64,000 nt of DNA from Thermoproteota archaeon (GTDB lineage: Archaea > Thermoproteota > Thermoprotei_A > Sulfolobales > Ignisphaeraceae). How positions within the stretch are numbered: the first letter of the stretch is position 1; each line of letters starts with the position of its first letter. Both the position numbers and the translations under genes were made by a program. Where the stretch lies: assembly GCA_030550585.1 (NCBI GenBank), contig JAUQPB010000003.1, positions 160,333 through 224,332 of the forward strand, written 5' to 3'. The notes below the pieces were generated by a model. It was given only the letters and a program-made list of their open reading frames with translations, did no database searches and was not told where the DNA came from. Positions 8,375-17,153 of the stretch are shown piece after piece.

Positions 8375-10858
8375 CTATTTTTCGATATAGTCACTCAATG
8401 ATATCCTACCTAAAAGTTTGTCTATATTATTTTCATTTATCGCAAAGAAGTGGGCCAAAATCTTAGATATTATTCTTCTCATATCGTCAATAAGCTTGGC
8501 TTTTTTAACCCCCAACAAACCTGCACACTGATCCCATGGTAACCCCTGCAACGTTTTTAATATAGTTAATTTCTCTTCCAACGGCTCTAACACCCTACAA
8601 CCTTTTTGAGATTTCCAATAATGCTTTATAACGATTGTTATAACATCGCAGCAAGATTCATACGTCATATACCCTTCCACATAACTTAGTAGTCTATCTA
8701 TTTGAATTGGTGTTAAAGGAGGTTCTTTACAAACATTTGCATCCATTTTATTGAATGTATTTAGAAGTTGCCATGCCACATCAACTTCTAGATCCCTATA
8801 GGTATCATGCATACTCTCAATCAATTTTTCAACAAATTCTCTGTGCAGTATTTCGACAATGCGTTGCCATTTATCATTTAGAGGTTTTAAAACGAGGACT
8901 GTGTACTCTGCACTAACAGGGTTTCTATCAGGCGATATGTGTAGAGGTATAAACCCATTTTTTATCCAGAAATTAAGCAGTTCTCCTGTTGCTCCAAAGC
9001 CGCTTCCTATCCAGTCATAGCCTCTTTCACTAGTCTCTTTAACAAGCTCATTTAGTAGAAAAGAGCCTATCCCCCTTCCTTGAGCATTGGGATGTACAGC
9101 TATTCGTACAATCCTCCACCCCTTTCCAGATCCTATCTCCCTTATCCTCCCATGCTTTAGCAGTCTATCAGGTATTATATTCCCTGGTATCTTACCCCCT
9201 CTCAACAGAGAATCTATATATTCATCTGATATAGGACCTTCTTCAGCAAGTTGAGCTGCCGCAACTATTTTACCATTCTCAAGAGCCAACGCTCTTATGC
9301 TATGATGCGGTGCGTCAGCCATCATCGCCAGGTCGTCTGGTTCATTTCTATAATGGGCCAATACATATATGCCAAAAAGACTCTTCAAAATTTTTTCATT
9401 CTCCAAGGTGAATAAAGACTCTGGTTGTAGCTTTAGGTAAACAAATCTCTTTTCCTCAATTAGCTTCATGTCATCTTCTGTCAACTCATCTGGTTCTGCA
9501 TCAAGTAAGAGCGCTCTGAACTGCCATTTCTCAATAGGATCATTACTTGCATATCTTATGGGCTCCTCCATCTCAAATAGCATCAACTTTGTCTCTTTAT
9601 CTTCTTTAATCCTCTTCAAGAACCTTATTGAAAAACCTCTGCCAGCACCCTCATAACCATGAATTGTTGTAGCAAAAATCGTTCTTTTGAATTTGTTCCA
9701 TATTTTATGGAGAAGAGGAACAGGTATCCCAGCTGCCTCATCAACAACAGCTATATCAACATCTAGTTTCGGTATTACAGCCGGCTCCCAATATTCAATA
9801 CTAAATCTATCGCCTCTTATTTCATATACCATACCATTTCTTTCAAACCTTTTATATTTCAGGCCTATGGCATCAAGAGCCCTCATAGCCAATAGCATTA
9901 GCGATTGAACATTGCTTAGAGAGGGGGCCGTAACAGCTATTCTTATTCTGTTCTTGACGTCCAAGAGAGCGTTAATCAATCCAGCCAACCCAATTCCAAT
10001 TGCACATGATTTACCTCTACCCCTATCAGCAATGTATATTGCTGTAATTCTTTTAAAGGGCTTTTTAGGAGGGTCAATGAAATTCTCTAAAATCTTGACA
10101 GCTTCTACCTGATCTTGTGTTAAAGCCAGCTTGTATAACTCTACCGGAAATTTTGACTCGGTAGGTAGTTTTATCTCCTTCCTCCCAGAGGTTTTTAGAT
10201 TAATGCTATCCATTTTTATGATCTCATCAGCATCAATATCATATATGAACACCCCAGGACTGTTTAAGGTAACATCTTTAAACCATTTAACAAAGATTTT
10301 TCTGGGTTCTGGATGCTGTGGAACCGTTAAAGACATTTGGAATAGATTTTTTCTATCGTGCCACTCACTCCATTTGGGAGCTAATAAGACGATTATACCT
10401 CCTCCCTCGACCACCCCAACAAGTCTTCCAATATCTAGTGGCCGCAAACTATTTATAAGATCCATTATCAGAGCTTGGTAAGTGGTTCCCAAATACTTGT
10501 CAGAGTTCTCATATACTGCAAGCTCTATTTTTGCATTAATTTTCTTTTTCTTGATATAACTTTTAACCAATGAATTGAATATAGTCTTTCTAAGGTTGGC
10601 ATCATCAAATTCGTCGTGGTATACATAAAGTATTCTTGCATAATCTTTATGGCTAAGAAAAATCCTTAGAAAATTTATTACAATGTCTGACAACATTATT
10701 GCCTGTTTTCTATGATCGTCACCAGCAAGTATGAGTAGCAATCTATACCTATTTTCAATAGCTTTGCGAAGTTCATTTAAGATATGCCCTCTAAACTGTC
10801 TATAGTTCTTTCTCTTAAGATGCTTTGCTATCTCATCTCTTTTAATCATCCTCATCAC
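8375..10858 (-). CDS. tmcA: tRNA(Met) cytidine acetyltransferase TmcA
   Basis: This 827-aa enzyme acetylates cytidine (ac4C) in RNA using acetyl-CoA and ATP/GTP. Archaeal members modify tRNA and, in some hyperthermophiles, many rRNA and mRNA sites. In order it has an N-terminal DUF1726-like domain, an RNA-helicase-like module with a P-loop (ADRGRGKS, 278-284) and DEAAG (373-377), a GNAT acetyltransferase domain with VHPNAQGRGIG near 600, and a C-terminal tRNA-binding region. It is slightly longer than the E. coli protein. The start GTG-ATG-AGG-ATG is ambiguous by up to three codons; the last ATG has a GTGAT SD-like run before it. Confidence 0.95.
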   Translation of the reverse strand: MMRMIKRDEIAKHLKRKNYRQFRGHILNELRKAIENRYRLLLILAGDDHRKQAIMLSDIVINFLRIFLSHKDYARILYVYHDEFDDANLRKTIFNSLVKSYIKKKKINAKIELAVYENSDKYLGTTYQALIMDLINSLRPLDIGRLVGVVEGGGIIVLLAPKWSEWHDRKNLFQMSLTVPQHPEPRKIFVKWFKDVTLNSPGVFIYDIDADEIIKMDSINLKTSGRKEIKLPTESKFPVELYKLALTQDQVEAVKILENFIDPPKKPFKRITAIYIADRGRGKSCAIGIGLAGLINALLDVKNRIRIAVTAPSLSNVQSLMLLAMRALDAIGLKYKRFERNGMVYEIRGDRFSIEYWEPAVIPKLDVDIAVVDEAAGIPVPLLHKIWNKFKRTIFATTIHGYEGAGRGFSIRFLKRIKEDKETKLMLFEMEEPIRYASNDPIEKWQFRALLLDAEPDELTEDDMKLIEEKRFVYLKLQPESLFTLENEKILKSLFGIYVLAHYRNEPDDLAMMADAPHHSIRALALENGKIVAAAQLAEEGPISDEYIDSLLRGGKIPGNIIPDRLLKHGRIREIGSGKGWRIVRIAVHPNAQGRGIGSFLLNELVKETSERGYDWIGSGFGATGELLNFWIKNGFIPLHISPDRNPVSAEYTVLVLKPLNDKWQRIVEILHREFVEKLIESMHDTYRDLEVDVAWQLLNTFNKMDANVCKEPPLTPIQIDRLLSYVEGYMTYESCCDVITIVIKHYWKSQKGCRVLEPLEEKLTILKTLQGLPWDQCAGLLGVKKAKLIDDMRRIISKILAHFFAINENNIDKLLGRISLSDYIEK

Positions 10859-10961
10859 TGCCTAATCTTGCAAGACATACTTTAAGAACTCAAGCAAGGC
10901 TCAAACCTCTTTGGTTTATCTGGTTTAAAAAATATGAGGTCTTTGGAATGAATAATGACCT

Positions 10962-13184
10962 TCACATGTACATAATTCTTCTCGACAACTCCTCTTGAAT
11001 CTTTTCATATGCCTCAAGTCTATCTTTTGTAAGACTGGGTTTCACATATTCCATTGCCTTTATGAAGTATTTGAATGATATTGGTCTTGGAGTCAAATCC
11101 TCTCTTAGTGCAAGCATCACAGCCTCTCTTACTAGTGCTTCTAAGTCCGCTCCGCTATAGCCCTCAGTCTTTTTCGCAAGTTCAATTAGATCGACGTCTT
11201 CGGCTAGTGGAATCTTCCTTGTATGTATCTTCAATATTTCATACCTTGCTCTGAGATCTGGCGGAGGAACATATATTATTCTATCGAATCTCCCAGGTCT
11301 TAATAGCGCAGGGTCTAAGAGATCTGGTCTATTGGTAGCACCTATGACAACAACCCCTCTCAACGCCTCAATGCCGTCCATTTCAGTAAGCAGCTGATTC
11401 ACTATCCTATCTGTAACACCGGACACGTCATGACCTCTTATCGGTGCTATAGCATCAATCTCGTCAAAGAATATTATAGTTGGTGCAGCTTTTCTAGCTC
11501 TCTTGAAAATCTCTCTTATAGCTTTCTCTGATTCTCCAACCCACTTGCTTAACACCTCAGGTCCTTTCACTGCTATGAAGTTGGCACCACTTTCTGTTGC
11601 AGCAGCTTTCGCCAAGAGAGTCTTTCCACAACCTGGTGGGCCATAGAGAAGAATACCCTTGGGAGGTCTTATACCCATTTGCTCAAATATATGAGGATAT
11701 TTTATTGGCCATTCAACCGCCTCTCTGAGTTGCTGTTTAACAAGATCTAGGCCTCCTATATCGTCCCAATGAACCTCTGGAACCTCAATGAGCACTTCTC
11801 TCATGAGCGATGGCGCTATATTCTTCATAGCCCTATAAAAGTCTGCCATGGTGACCTTCAGTTTTTGTAGCAGCTCTGACGGAATTGGCTTATCGAGATC
11901 TATTGCATGTTCTTTAAGGAAGCGCCTAAGAGCATTCATAGCAGCTTCTTTGACAAGTGCTGCAAGGTCTGCTCCTGTATAGCCGTAGGTCATCTCAGCA
12001 AGTTTATCAAGATCAACATCTTCTGCGAGGGGGACATTCCGCGTATGTACAGCAAGTATCTCTCTTCTTGCTCTTTTATCTGGTGGTGGCACCTCAATCT
12101 CTCTATCGAATCTCCCAGGCCTTCTCAATGCAGGATCGACGGCATCTGGTCTATTGGTAGCACCTATAACTATAACCTTTCCTCTCTCCTCCAAACCATC
12201 CATAAGCGCCAAAAGCTGGGCAACAACTCTTTTCTCTACCTCACCTACAACCTCCTCTCTCTTAGGCGCTATAGCATCAATCTCATCAATAAATATTATT
12301 GCAGGGGCATTCTTTTTAGCCTCCTCAAAAATCTGTCTAAGCCTTTGTTCAGACTCCCCATAATATTTAGACATTATCTCGGGGCCATTAATCGCCAAAA
12401 AATATGCGCCCGTCTCATTCGCCAAAGCCTTTGCTAGCAGAGTCTTTCCGACGCCTGGTGGGCCATAGAGAAGAATGCCCTTGGGAGGTTCTATGCCAAG
12501 CCTCTCAAACAGCTCTGGATGTTTCAGAGGAAGCTCAACTATCTCTCTTATCTTCTCCTTCACCTCCTCTAAATCACCTATATCCTCCCATGTAACCCTT
12601 GGCACCCCCGCCGGAGCCCCCCTAACAGGTTCTGGTCTTATAACAATCTCTGTTGACTCTGTAACATAAACTATTTGAGAAGGTGATGTTGATAACACCC
12701 TAAGTCTTATTGGATTTCCAAAGTAACCGAAATACGATGGAACAACTATATCCCCTCTAATCAATGGTTTTTGAAGCAACTCCCTCTTTAAATATTGCGC
12801 CAGATTCTTAGCATAATTAGCATAATATTCCTTGTATCTGATATCGTAATCAGTGCCAAGAAAATCAGATTCATCAAAAGCTAAGACAATCCTTTGAGCA
12901 GGTACAGCATTCGCCTTTTTAACTGATACAACATCACCCACACTAACATTAAGAACTTCTCTCATAAACCCATCTATTCTTATTATCTCGTAGCCATCAT
13001 CCTCAGGATATGCAGGCCAAGCCTGAGCTACAGTAACCCCCTTATTACTTCTAATCTCAATGTAGTCACCAATCTCGATACCAAGCTCCTTAAAAACTTT
13101 GCTTGGCACTCTAGCAATCTTTTTTCCAACATCCCGTTGCTTAGCAGATTCAACCCTTAGCGTAACCTCTTTATCGCCTGACAT
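10962..13184 (-). CDS. cdc48: Cdc48/p97/VAT-family AAA+ unfoldase
   Basis: This 740-aa protein has the p97/VAT architecture: a double-psi-barrel N-domain (1-185) and two AAA+ modules. The D1 P-loop GPPGVGKT is at 241-248 and the D2 P-loop GPPGCGKT near 515. Both modules have intact Walker B ([16 protein letters not shown]), sensor 1 (GATNRPD) and arginine-finger segments ([16 protein letters not shown]). The last three residues, Met-Tyr-Met, fit the HbYX rule for docking to the 20S proteasome, so a role as proteasomal unfoldase is likely. It has its own promoter with a striking inverted repeat. Confidence 0.95.
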   Translation of the reverse strand: MSGDKEVTLRVESAKQRDVGKKIARVPSKVFKELGIEIGDYIEIRSNKGVTVAQAWPAYPEDDGYEIIRIDGFMREVLNVSVGDVVSVKKANAVPAQRIVLAFDESDFLGTDYDIRYKEYYANYAKNLAQYLKRELLQKPLIRGDIVVPSYFGYFGNPIRLRVLSTSPSQIVYVTESTEIVIRPEPVRGAPAGVPRVTWEDIGDLEEVKEKIREIVELPLKHPELFERLGIEPPKGILLYGPPGVGKTLLAKALANETGAYFLAINGPEIMSKYYGESEQRLRQIFEEAKKNAPAIIFIDEIDAIAPKREEVVGEVEKRVVAQLLALMDGLEERGKVIVIGATNRPDAVDPALRRPGRFDREIEVPPPDKRARREILAVHTRNVPLAEDVDLDKLAEMTYGYTGADLAALVKEAAMNALRRFLKEHAIDLDKPIPSELLQKLKVTMADFYRAMKNIAPSLMREVLIEVPEVHWDDIGGLDLVKQQLREAVEWPIKYPHIFEQMGIRPPKGILLYGPPGCGKTLLAKAAATESGANFIAVKGPEVLSKWVGESEKAIREIFKRARKAAPTIIFFDEIDAIAPIRGHDVSGVTDRIVNQLLTEMDGIEALRGVVVIGATNRPDLLDPALLRPGRFDRIIYVPPPDLRARYEILKIHTRKIPLAEDVDLIELAKKTEGYSGADLEALVREAVMLALREDLTPRPISFKYFIKAMEYVKPSLTKDRLEAYEKIQEELSRRIMYM

Positions 13185-13207
13185 AGCAAAGCACTCTCAA
13201 CTGCATT

Positions 13208-13236
13208 TTGTTAGAAATCTCTAACAAGCATAAAAG
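13208..13236 (-). promoter_or_regulatory. cdc48 promoter with 8-bp inverted repeat (candidate operator)
   Basis: On the minus strand a TATA-like CTTTTATG (about 13229-13236) is followed by a perfect inverted repeat, TTGTTAGA-N4-TCTAACAA (13208-13227), which spans the interval from the TATA box to the expected start near 13207. A protein bound there would block polymerase recruitment, so this is a candidate operator. Heat-shock regulation is an inference from the Cdc48 function. Confidence 0.5.
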
Positions 13237-13298
13237 GTTTTTGATAAAAATTAGAAAAAATGTTGGTGGAAAAATATTTTGACTCTTAGCTTTTGAAG

Positions 13299-16154
13299 TT
13301 ACTTGTTTTTAAGAGCAGCTTGGGCAGCAGCTAATCTGGCCACAGGGACTCTGAATGGAGATGCGCTGACATAGTCTAGTCCTGCTTTGTGTAGGAACAT
13401 TATCGAGGCTGGGTCGCCTCCGTGCTCTCCGCAAATTCCGATTTCTATCTTGGGGTTGCTTGCTCTTGCCATTTTAACAGCCATCTCAATTAACCTACCA
13501 ACGCCTTTCACATCCAAGGTTTCAAATGGGTTGGCTGGCAGTATCTTCTCCTGTAGGTATAGAGGTAGGAACTTGTTCTCCGCATCATCTCTACTGAAGC
13601 TGAACGTTGCTTGCGTGAGGTCGTTTGTACCGAAGCTTATGAAGTCTATCTCTTTTGCTATCTCATCCATTACTAGACATGCTCTAACTGTCTCGACCAT
13701 AGTGCCTATCTTAACATCTAGCTCAACGCCATATCTCTTCTTAACATCTTCTAGTGCAGGCAGTATAGCCTTCTGTTTAACATATCTGATCTCATTTACG
13801 TCTGCTACCTGAGGTATCATTATCTCCACTATTGGTTTGTAACCCTCCTTCTTAAGTTCAGCAGCCGCCTCCAATATGGCTGTTGCAAGGTAGTAGTAGA
13901 ACTCTGGGTATGACACACCTACTCTTACACCTCTGTGGCCCAACATTGGGTTAGCTTCTTGCAGTATCGAAACCCTCTTGTATAGCCACTCCTTCTCCTT
14001 GATTACATCCTCTGGAGCGTTCTTCATCTTAAGTTCATAGATTTCTCTTAGAACCTCCTCAGGCTTTGGCAAGAATTCGTGGAGTGGTGGATCAATTAGT
14101 CTGACAATCACAGGCTTTCCATTCATTATCTTGAAGATTTCCTTGAAGTCCTGCTTAATCATTTCGGCCAAAGGCTTTAGATGCTTGACCCTCTCCTCAG
14201 TGTTCTCAGCTAATATAACCTTCCTGAGCAACTCCAACCTCTCTGGCTTTCTAAACATCCTCTCTATTCGCAGTAAACCAATACCTTCAGCACCAAACTT
14301 CAAAGCTATTTCTGCATCTGTTGGAACATCAGCATTGGCTCTCACACCAAGCTTCCTGATTTTATCAGCCCATTCAAGTAGCTCGGCAAGTTCTGGTATA
14401 AGCCCTGCTTCAACTGTTGGGACAACACCTAGATACACATTACCTGAGTTGCCATCGATTGTAATCCAGTCACCTTCCCTTACAACAATGTTGCCAACTC
14501 TAAAGTACTTCTCTTCCTCGTGAACCTCCAGAGCCTCTGCCCCAACAACAGCTGTCTTACCTATTGCTCTTGCTACAACTGCAGCATGGCTTGTCATACC
14601 ACCTCTGCTCGTCAATATTCCAACTGCTGCATAGAATCCGTGAACATCGTCAGGCTTTGTCTCTGTTCTTACAAGTATAACCTTCTTACCCTCCTTAGCC
14701 CATCTAACTGCATCATCAGGGTGGAAAACTGCCTGTCCACTTACAGCACCTGGGGATGCTGGAAGCCCTTTCGCTATCGGGGTTGCCTTCGCCTTGGGAT
14801 CTATTCTTGGATAGAGCAATTGAATAACATGCTCTGGGCTTACCTTAAGTATCGCCTCTTCTTTTGTCAATATACCCTCTTTGACCATGTCAACAACTGT
14901 TTTAACTCTTGCCAGCGGAGTCATCTTTGCATCTCTGCATTGCAAGAAGTATAGCTTGCCTCTTTCAACTGTAAACTCTATGTCTTGAACATCCTTGTTC
15001 ACCTTCTCTAGTAGTTTGGCAGCGTTATAGAGATCCTCATATAGCTTTGGATTAATTCTCTTTAACTCTGATACGGGATATGGTGTTCTTATACCTGCTA
15101 CAACATCTTCTCCTTGAGCATTTGGCAAGAACTCACCATATAAGACATTCTCTCCCGTAGCAACATCTCTACTGAATACAACACCTGTCCCACTATCCCA
15201 GCCCATGTTGCCGAATACCATTGTGACTACATTAACAGCTGTACAGTGTGCTATGTCTGGCGTTATCTTGTTCATTATCCTGTAGAATATTGCTCTTGGA
15301 TTCATCCACGATCTGAACACAGCCTTTATAGCTAGTTCCAGTTGCTTCCATGGATCTTGTGGAAACTCACCCCAATTCTTCCTAACGACTTCTTTATATC
15401 TTTCAACAAGTTCCTTCATGTACTCAACAGATCTCTGCCACATCCTTGGCGCTATATCTCTAGGTGGTTGTGCATCTAGTCTAGGTGTGTAAACAGGTAT
15501 TCTTTCTTTAATTTTCTGAAGCTCGTCACCAAACTTCTCCTCTACCTCCTTCTTGTACTTTTCATTGAGTTCATCAAATACAGCGTTGAACAGCTTTTCA
15601 TCGATTCCTAGCACTATCTTTCCGAACATGTTGATGAATCTTCTATAAGCATCATATGCAAACCACTCGTTATCAGCAAGTTTTGCTAGCCCCACAACCA
15701 CTTGATCATTTAGACCGAGGTTAAGGACTGTATCCATCATTCCAGGCATTGAAATTGGTGCACCGCTTCTCACTGATACAAGTAGTGGATTGTTGGGATC
15801 TCCAAACTTCTTACCTGTTTTCTTCTCAAGAATTCTTACATGCTCTACAACCTGATCCCATAGCCCTGGTGGCAACTGTAAAGAGTCTATAATGCTCCAA
15901 ACTTTTTCTATCAACTTGTCTCTAACTTCTGGTGGAGGATTCTTTGCAAGCTCAGCCTCTAGCGCATCTATCTCAGCTTTTCTAGGTGCATAGAAATCCA
16001 CACATGTATCGGTAGTTATTATGAATCCTGGTGGTACTGGAAGACCGAGCTTTGACATTTGTATTAAGCTTACTCCTTTACCACCAAATAGCTTCTTGTT
16101 CTTCTCATCTGCTTCCTCAAATTGATACACATACTTCTTTGCAGTTATAGGCAT
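13299..16154 (-). CDS. ppdK: Pyruvate, phosphate dikinase
   Basis: This 951-aa enzyme interconverts ATP + phosphate + pyruvate with AMP + PPi + PEP and links glycolysis and gluconeogenesis at PEP; enolase is in the same window. It has an N-terminal ATP-grasp region (GGKGVSLIQM, SVRSGAPISMPGMMDT), a phosphohistidine domain with GGMTSHAAVVAR, and a C-terminal PEP-utilising TIM barrel ending in GICGEHGGDP, with the catalytic Cys. It is somewhat longer than the usual 870-900 aa. ATG 16154 has AGGTG 8 nt upstream. Confidence 0.96.
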   Translation of the reverse strand: MPITAKKYVYQFEEADEKNKKLFGGKGVSLIQMSKLGLPVPPGFIITTDTCVDFYAPRKAEIDALEAELAKNPPPEVRDKLIEKVWSIIDSLQLPPGLWDQVVEHVRILEKKTGKKFGDPNNPLLVSVRSGAPISMPGMMDTVLNLGLNDQVVVGLAKLADNEWFAYDAYRRFINMFGKIVLGIDEKLFNAVFDELNEKYKKEVEEKFGDELQKIKERIPVYTPRLDAQPPRDIAPRMWQRSVEYMKELVERYKEVVRKNWGEFPQDPWKQLELAIKAVFRSWMNPRAIFYRIMNKITPDIAHCTAVNVVTMVFGNMGWDSGTGVVFSRDVATGENVLYGEFLPNAQGEDVVAGIRTPYPVSELKRINPKLYEDLYNAAKLLEKVNKDVQDIEFTVERGKLYFLQCRDAKMTPLARVKTVVDMVKEGILTKEEAILKVSPEHVIQLLYPRIDPKAKATPIAKGLPASPGAVSGQAVFHPDDAVRWAKEGKKVILVRTETKPDDVHGFYAAVGILTSRGGMTSHAAVVARAIGKTAVVGAEALEVHEEEKYFRVGNIVVREGDWITIDGNSGNVYLGVVPTVEAGLIPELAELLEWADKIRKLGVRANADVPTDAEIALKFGAEGIGLLRIERMFRKPERLELLRKVILAENTEERVKHLKPLAEMIKQDFKEIFKIMNGKPVIVRLIDPPLHEFLPKPEEVLREIYELKMKNAPEDVIKEKEWLYKRVSILQEANPMLGHRGVRVGVSYPEFYYYLATAILEAAAELKKEGYKPIVEIMIPQVADVNEIRYVKQKAILPALEDVKKRYGVELDVKIGTMVETVRACLVMDEIAKEIDFISFGTNDLTQATFSFSRDDAENKFLPLYLQEKILPANPFETLDVKGVGRLIEMAVKMARASNPKIEIGICGEHGGDPASIMFLHKAGLDYVSASPFRVPVARLAAAQAALKNK

Positions 16155-16209
16155 GCTAAAAGCACCTTTGATATTGCTCTCATGATCAGACTAAGATTAT
16201 ATGAATTGG

Positions 16210-16218
16210 TTTATAAAT
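16210..16218 (-). promoter_or_regulatory. TATA box of ppdK
   Basis: The minus strand reads ATTTATAAA about 55 bp upstream of the ppdK ATG, giving a predicted start near 16188 and a leader of about 35 nt containing the AGGTG SD at 16163-16167. Confidence 0.6.
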
Positions 16219-16310
16219 GCTACTCACTATAACTGTGTAAAGAATAATTAGACAAGCTAGAATATACTGTGATAAAAAATAATGTGTGACTTGTGCAGGA
16301 GGTGTATAAC

Positions 16311-17048
16311 TTGGGCAACTTCGTCGGAAAAAACGCATCTGTAGACAGAACATCAAAAATAGGCAATGAAGCAACAATATACGGTCCTACAAGAATAGGT
16401 GCAAACACGTTTATCGACGATAAAGTCGTTGTTGGTTATCCATCGAAAAGAAAAATTATTGAGATGATGGAGAAACATATGGGCAAGGAGATTAACCATG
16501 TCTTTGATGAGTTGAGCGAGGGTAGCATAATTGGAAACCATTGTATTGTTAGACGTGGCACTATAATATATGAGAGAGTTGTGATAGACGATAACTGTGA
16601 AACTGGCCACTACGTTCTCTTGAGAGAGGATACAAGGATAGGTAAAAGGTGTAAGATAGGCTCGTATACAATAATAGATGGCTTTGTCACCATAGGAGAC
16701 GATACAGTTATACAGTCAAATGTGTACATACCGCCAAAAGTGACAATAGGATCCCACGTTTTCATTGCACCTAGGGTTGTGTTCACAAATGATAGATACC
16801 CGCCAAGCAACAGACTGATAGAAACCGTTATAGAGGATGATGTTGTCATAGGAGCTAATAGCACCATAGTCGCAGGTATTAGAATTGGAAAAGGAGCTGT
16901 AATAGCAGCAGGCTCAATAGTTACTAGAAGCATTGAGCCTTATACCGTAGTTGCTGGAGCTCCTGCAAAACCCATAATGAAAAGGGATGAATATGATACA
17001 AAGAAAAAGGATTATGAGAATGCTCTGAATAGGTTTCCTTGGAGATAG
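16311..17048 (+). CDS. Left-handed beta-helix (hexapeptide) acyltransferase
   Basis: This protein of about 245 aa is made largely of hexapeptide repeats (for example IGNEATIYGPTRIG, IGANSTIVAGIRIG), which fold as a left-handed beta helix, and it ends with VAGAPAKPI, typical of sugar O- or N-acetyltransferases. It probably acetylates a nucleotide sugar or glycan, fitting the sugar aminotransferase and NDP-sugar dehydrogenase elsewhere in the window. TTG 16311 is chosen because a perfect GGAGGTG (16298-16304) ends 6 nt before it. The longer GTG start at 16293 would lie upstream of this ribosome-binding site. Confidence 0.8.
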   Translation: MGNFVGKNASVDRTSKIGNEATIYGPTRIGANTFIDDKVVVGYPSKRKIIEMMEKHMGKEINHVFDELSEGSIIGNHCIVRRGTIIYERVVIDDNCETGHYVLLREDTRIGKRCKIGSYTIIDGFVTIGDDTVIQSNVYIPPKVTIGSHVFIAPRVVFTNDRYPPSNRLIETVIEDDVVIGANSTIVAGIRIGKGAVIAAGSIVTRSIEPYTVVAGAPAKPIMKRDEYDTKKKDYENALNRFPWR

Positions 17049-17072
17049 TCAATTCATTTAATGCTGCACACC

Positions 17073-17080
17073 TTTATAAC
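17073..17080 (+). promoter_or_regulatory. TATA box of polB1
   Basis: TTTATAAC lies about 75 bp before the preferred polB1 ATG (17154), giving a predicted start near 17103. It is based on sequence match and spacing alone. Confidence 0.5.
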
Positions 17081-17153
17081 CCAAATTAATACTGTAATCT
17101 ACTAGCAGTGCAGAATAACTAGTCTATTGTGTTTAGTTGTATTGGGTTTGAAC

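Noticed and set aside
10845-10862. GTGATGAGG at the tmcA start (and GTGATGAG at the taw1 start) as C boxes
   Set aside because: No D box follows at guide spacing. The runs coincide with start codons and fit SD-like GTGAT sequences complementary to the 16S rRNA 3' end.
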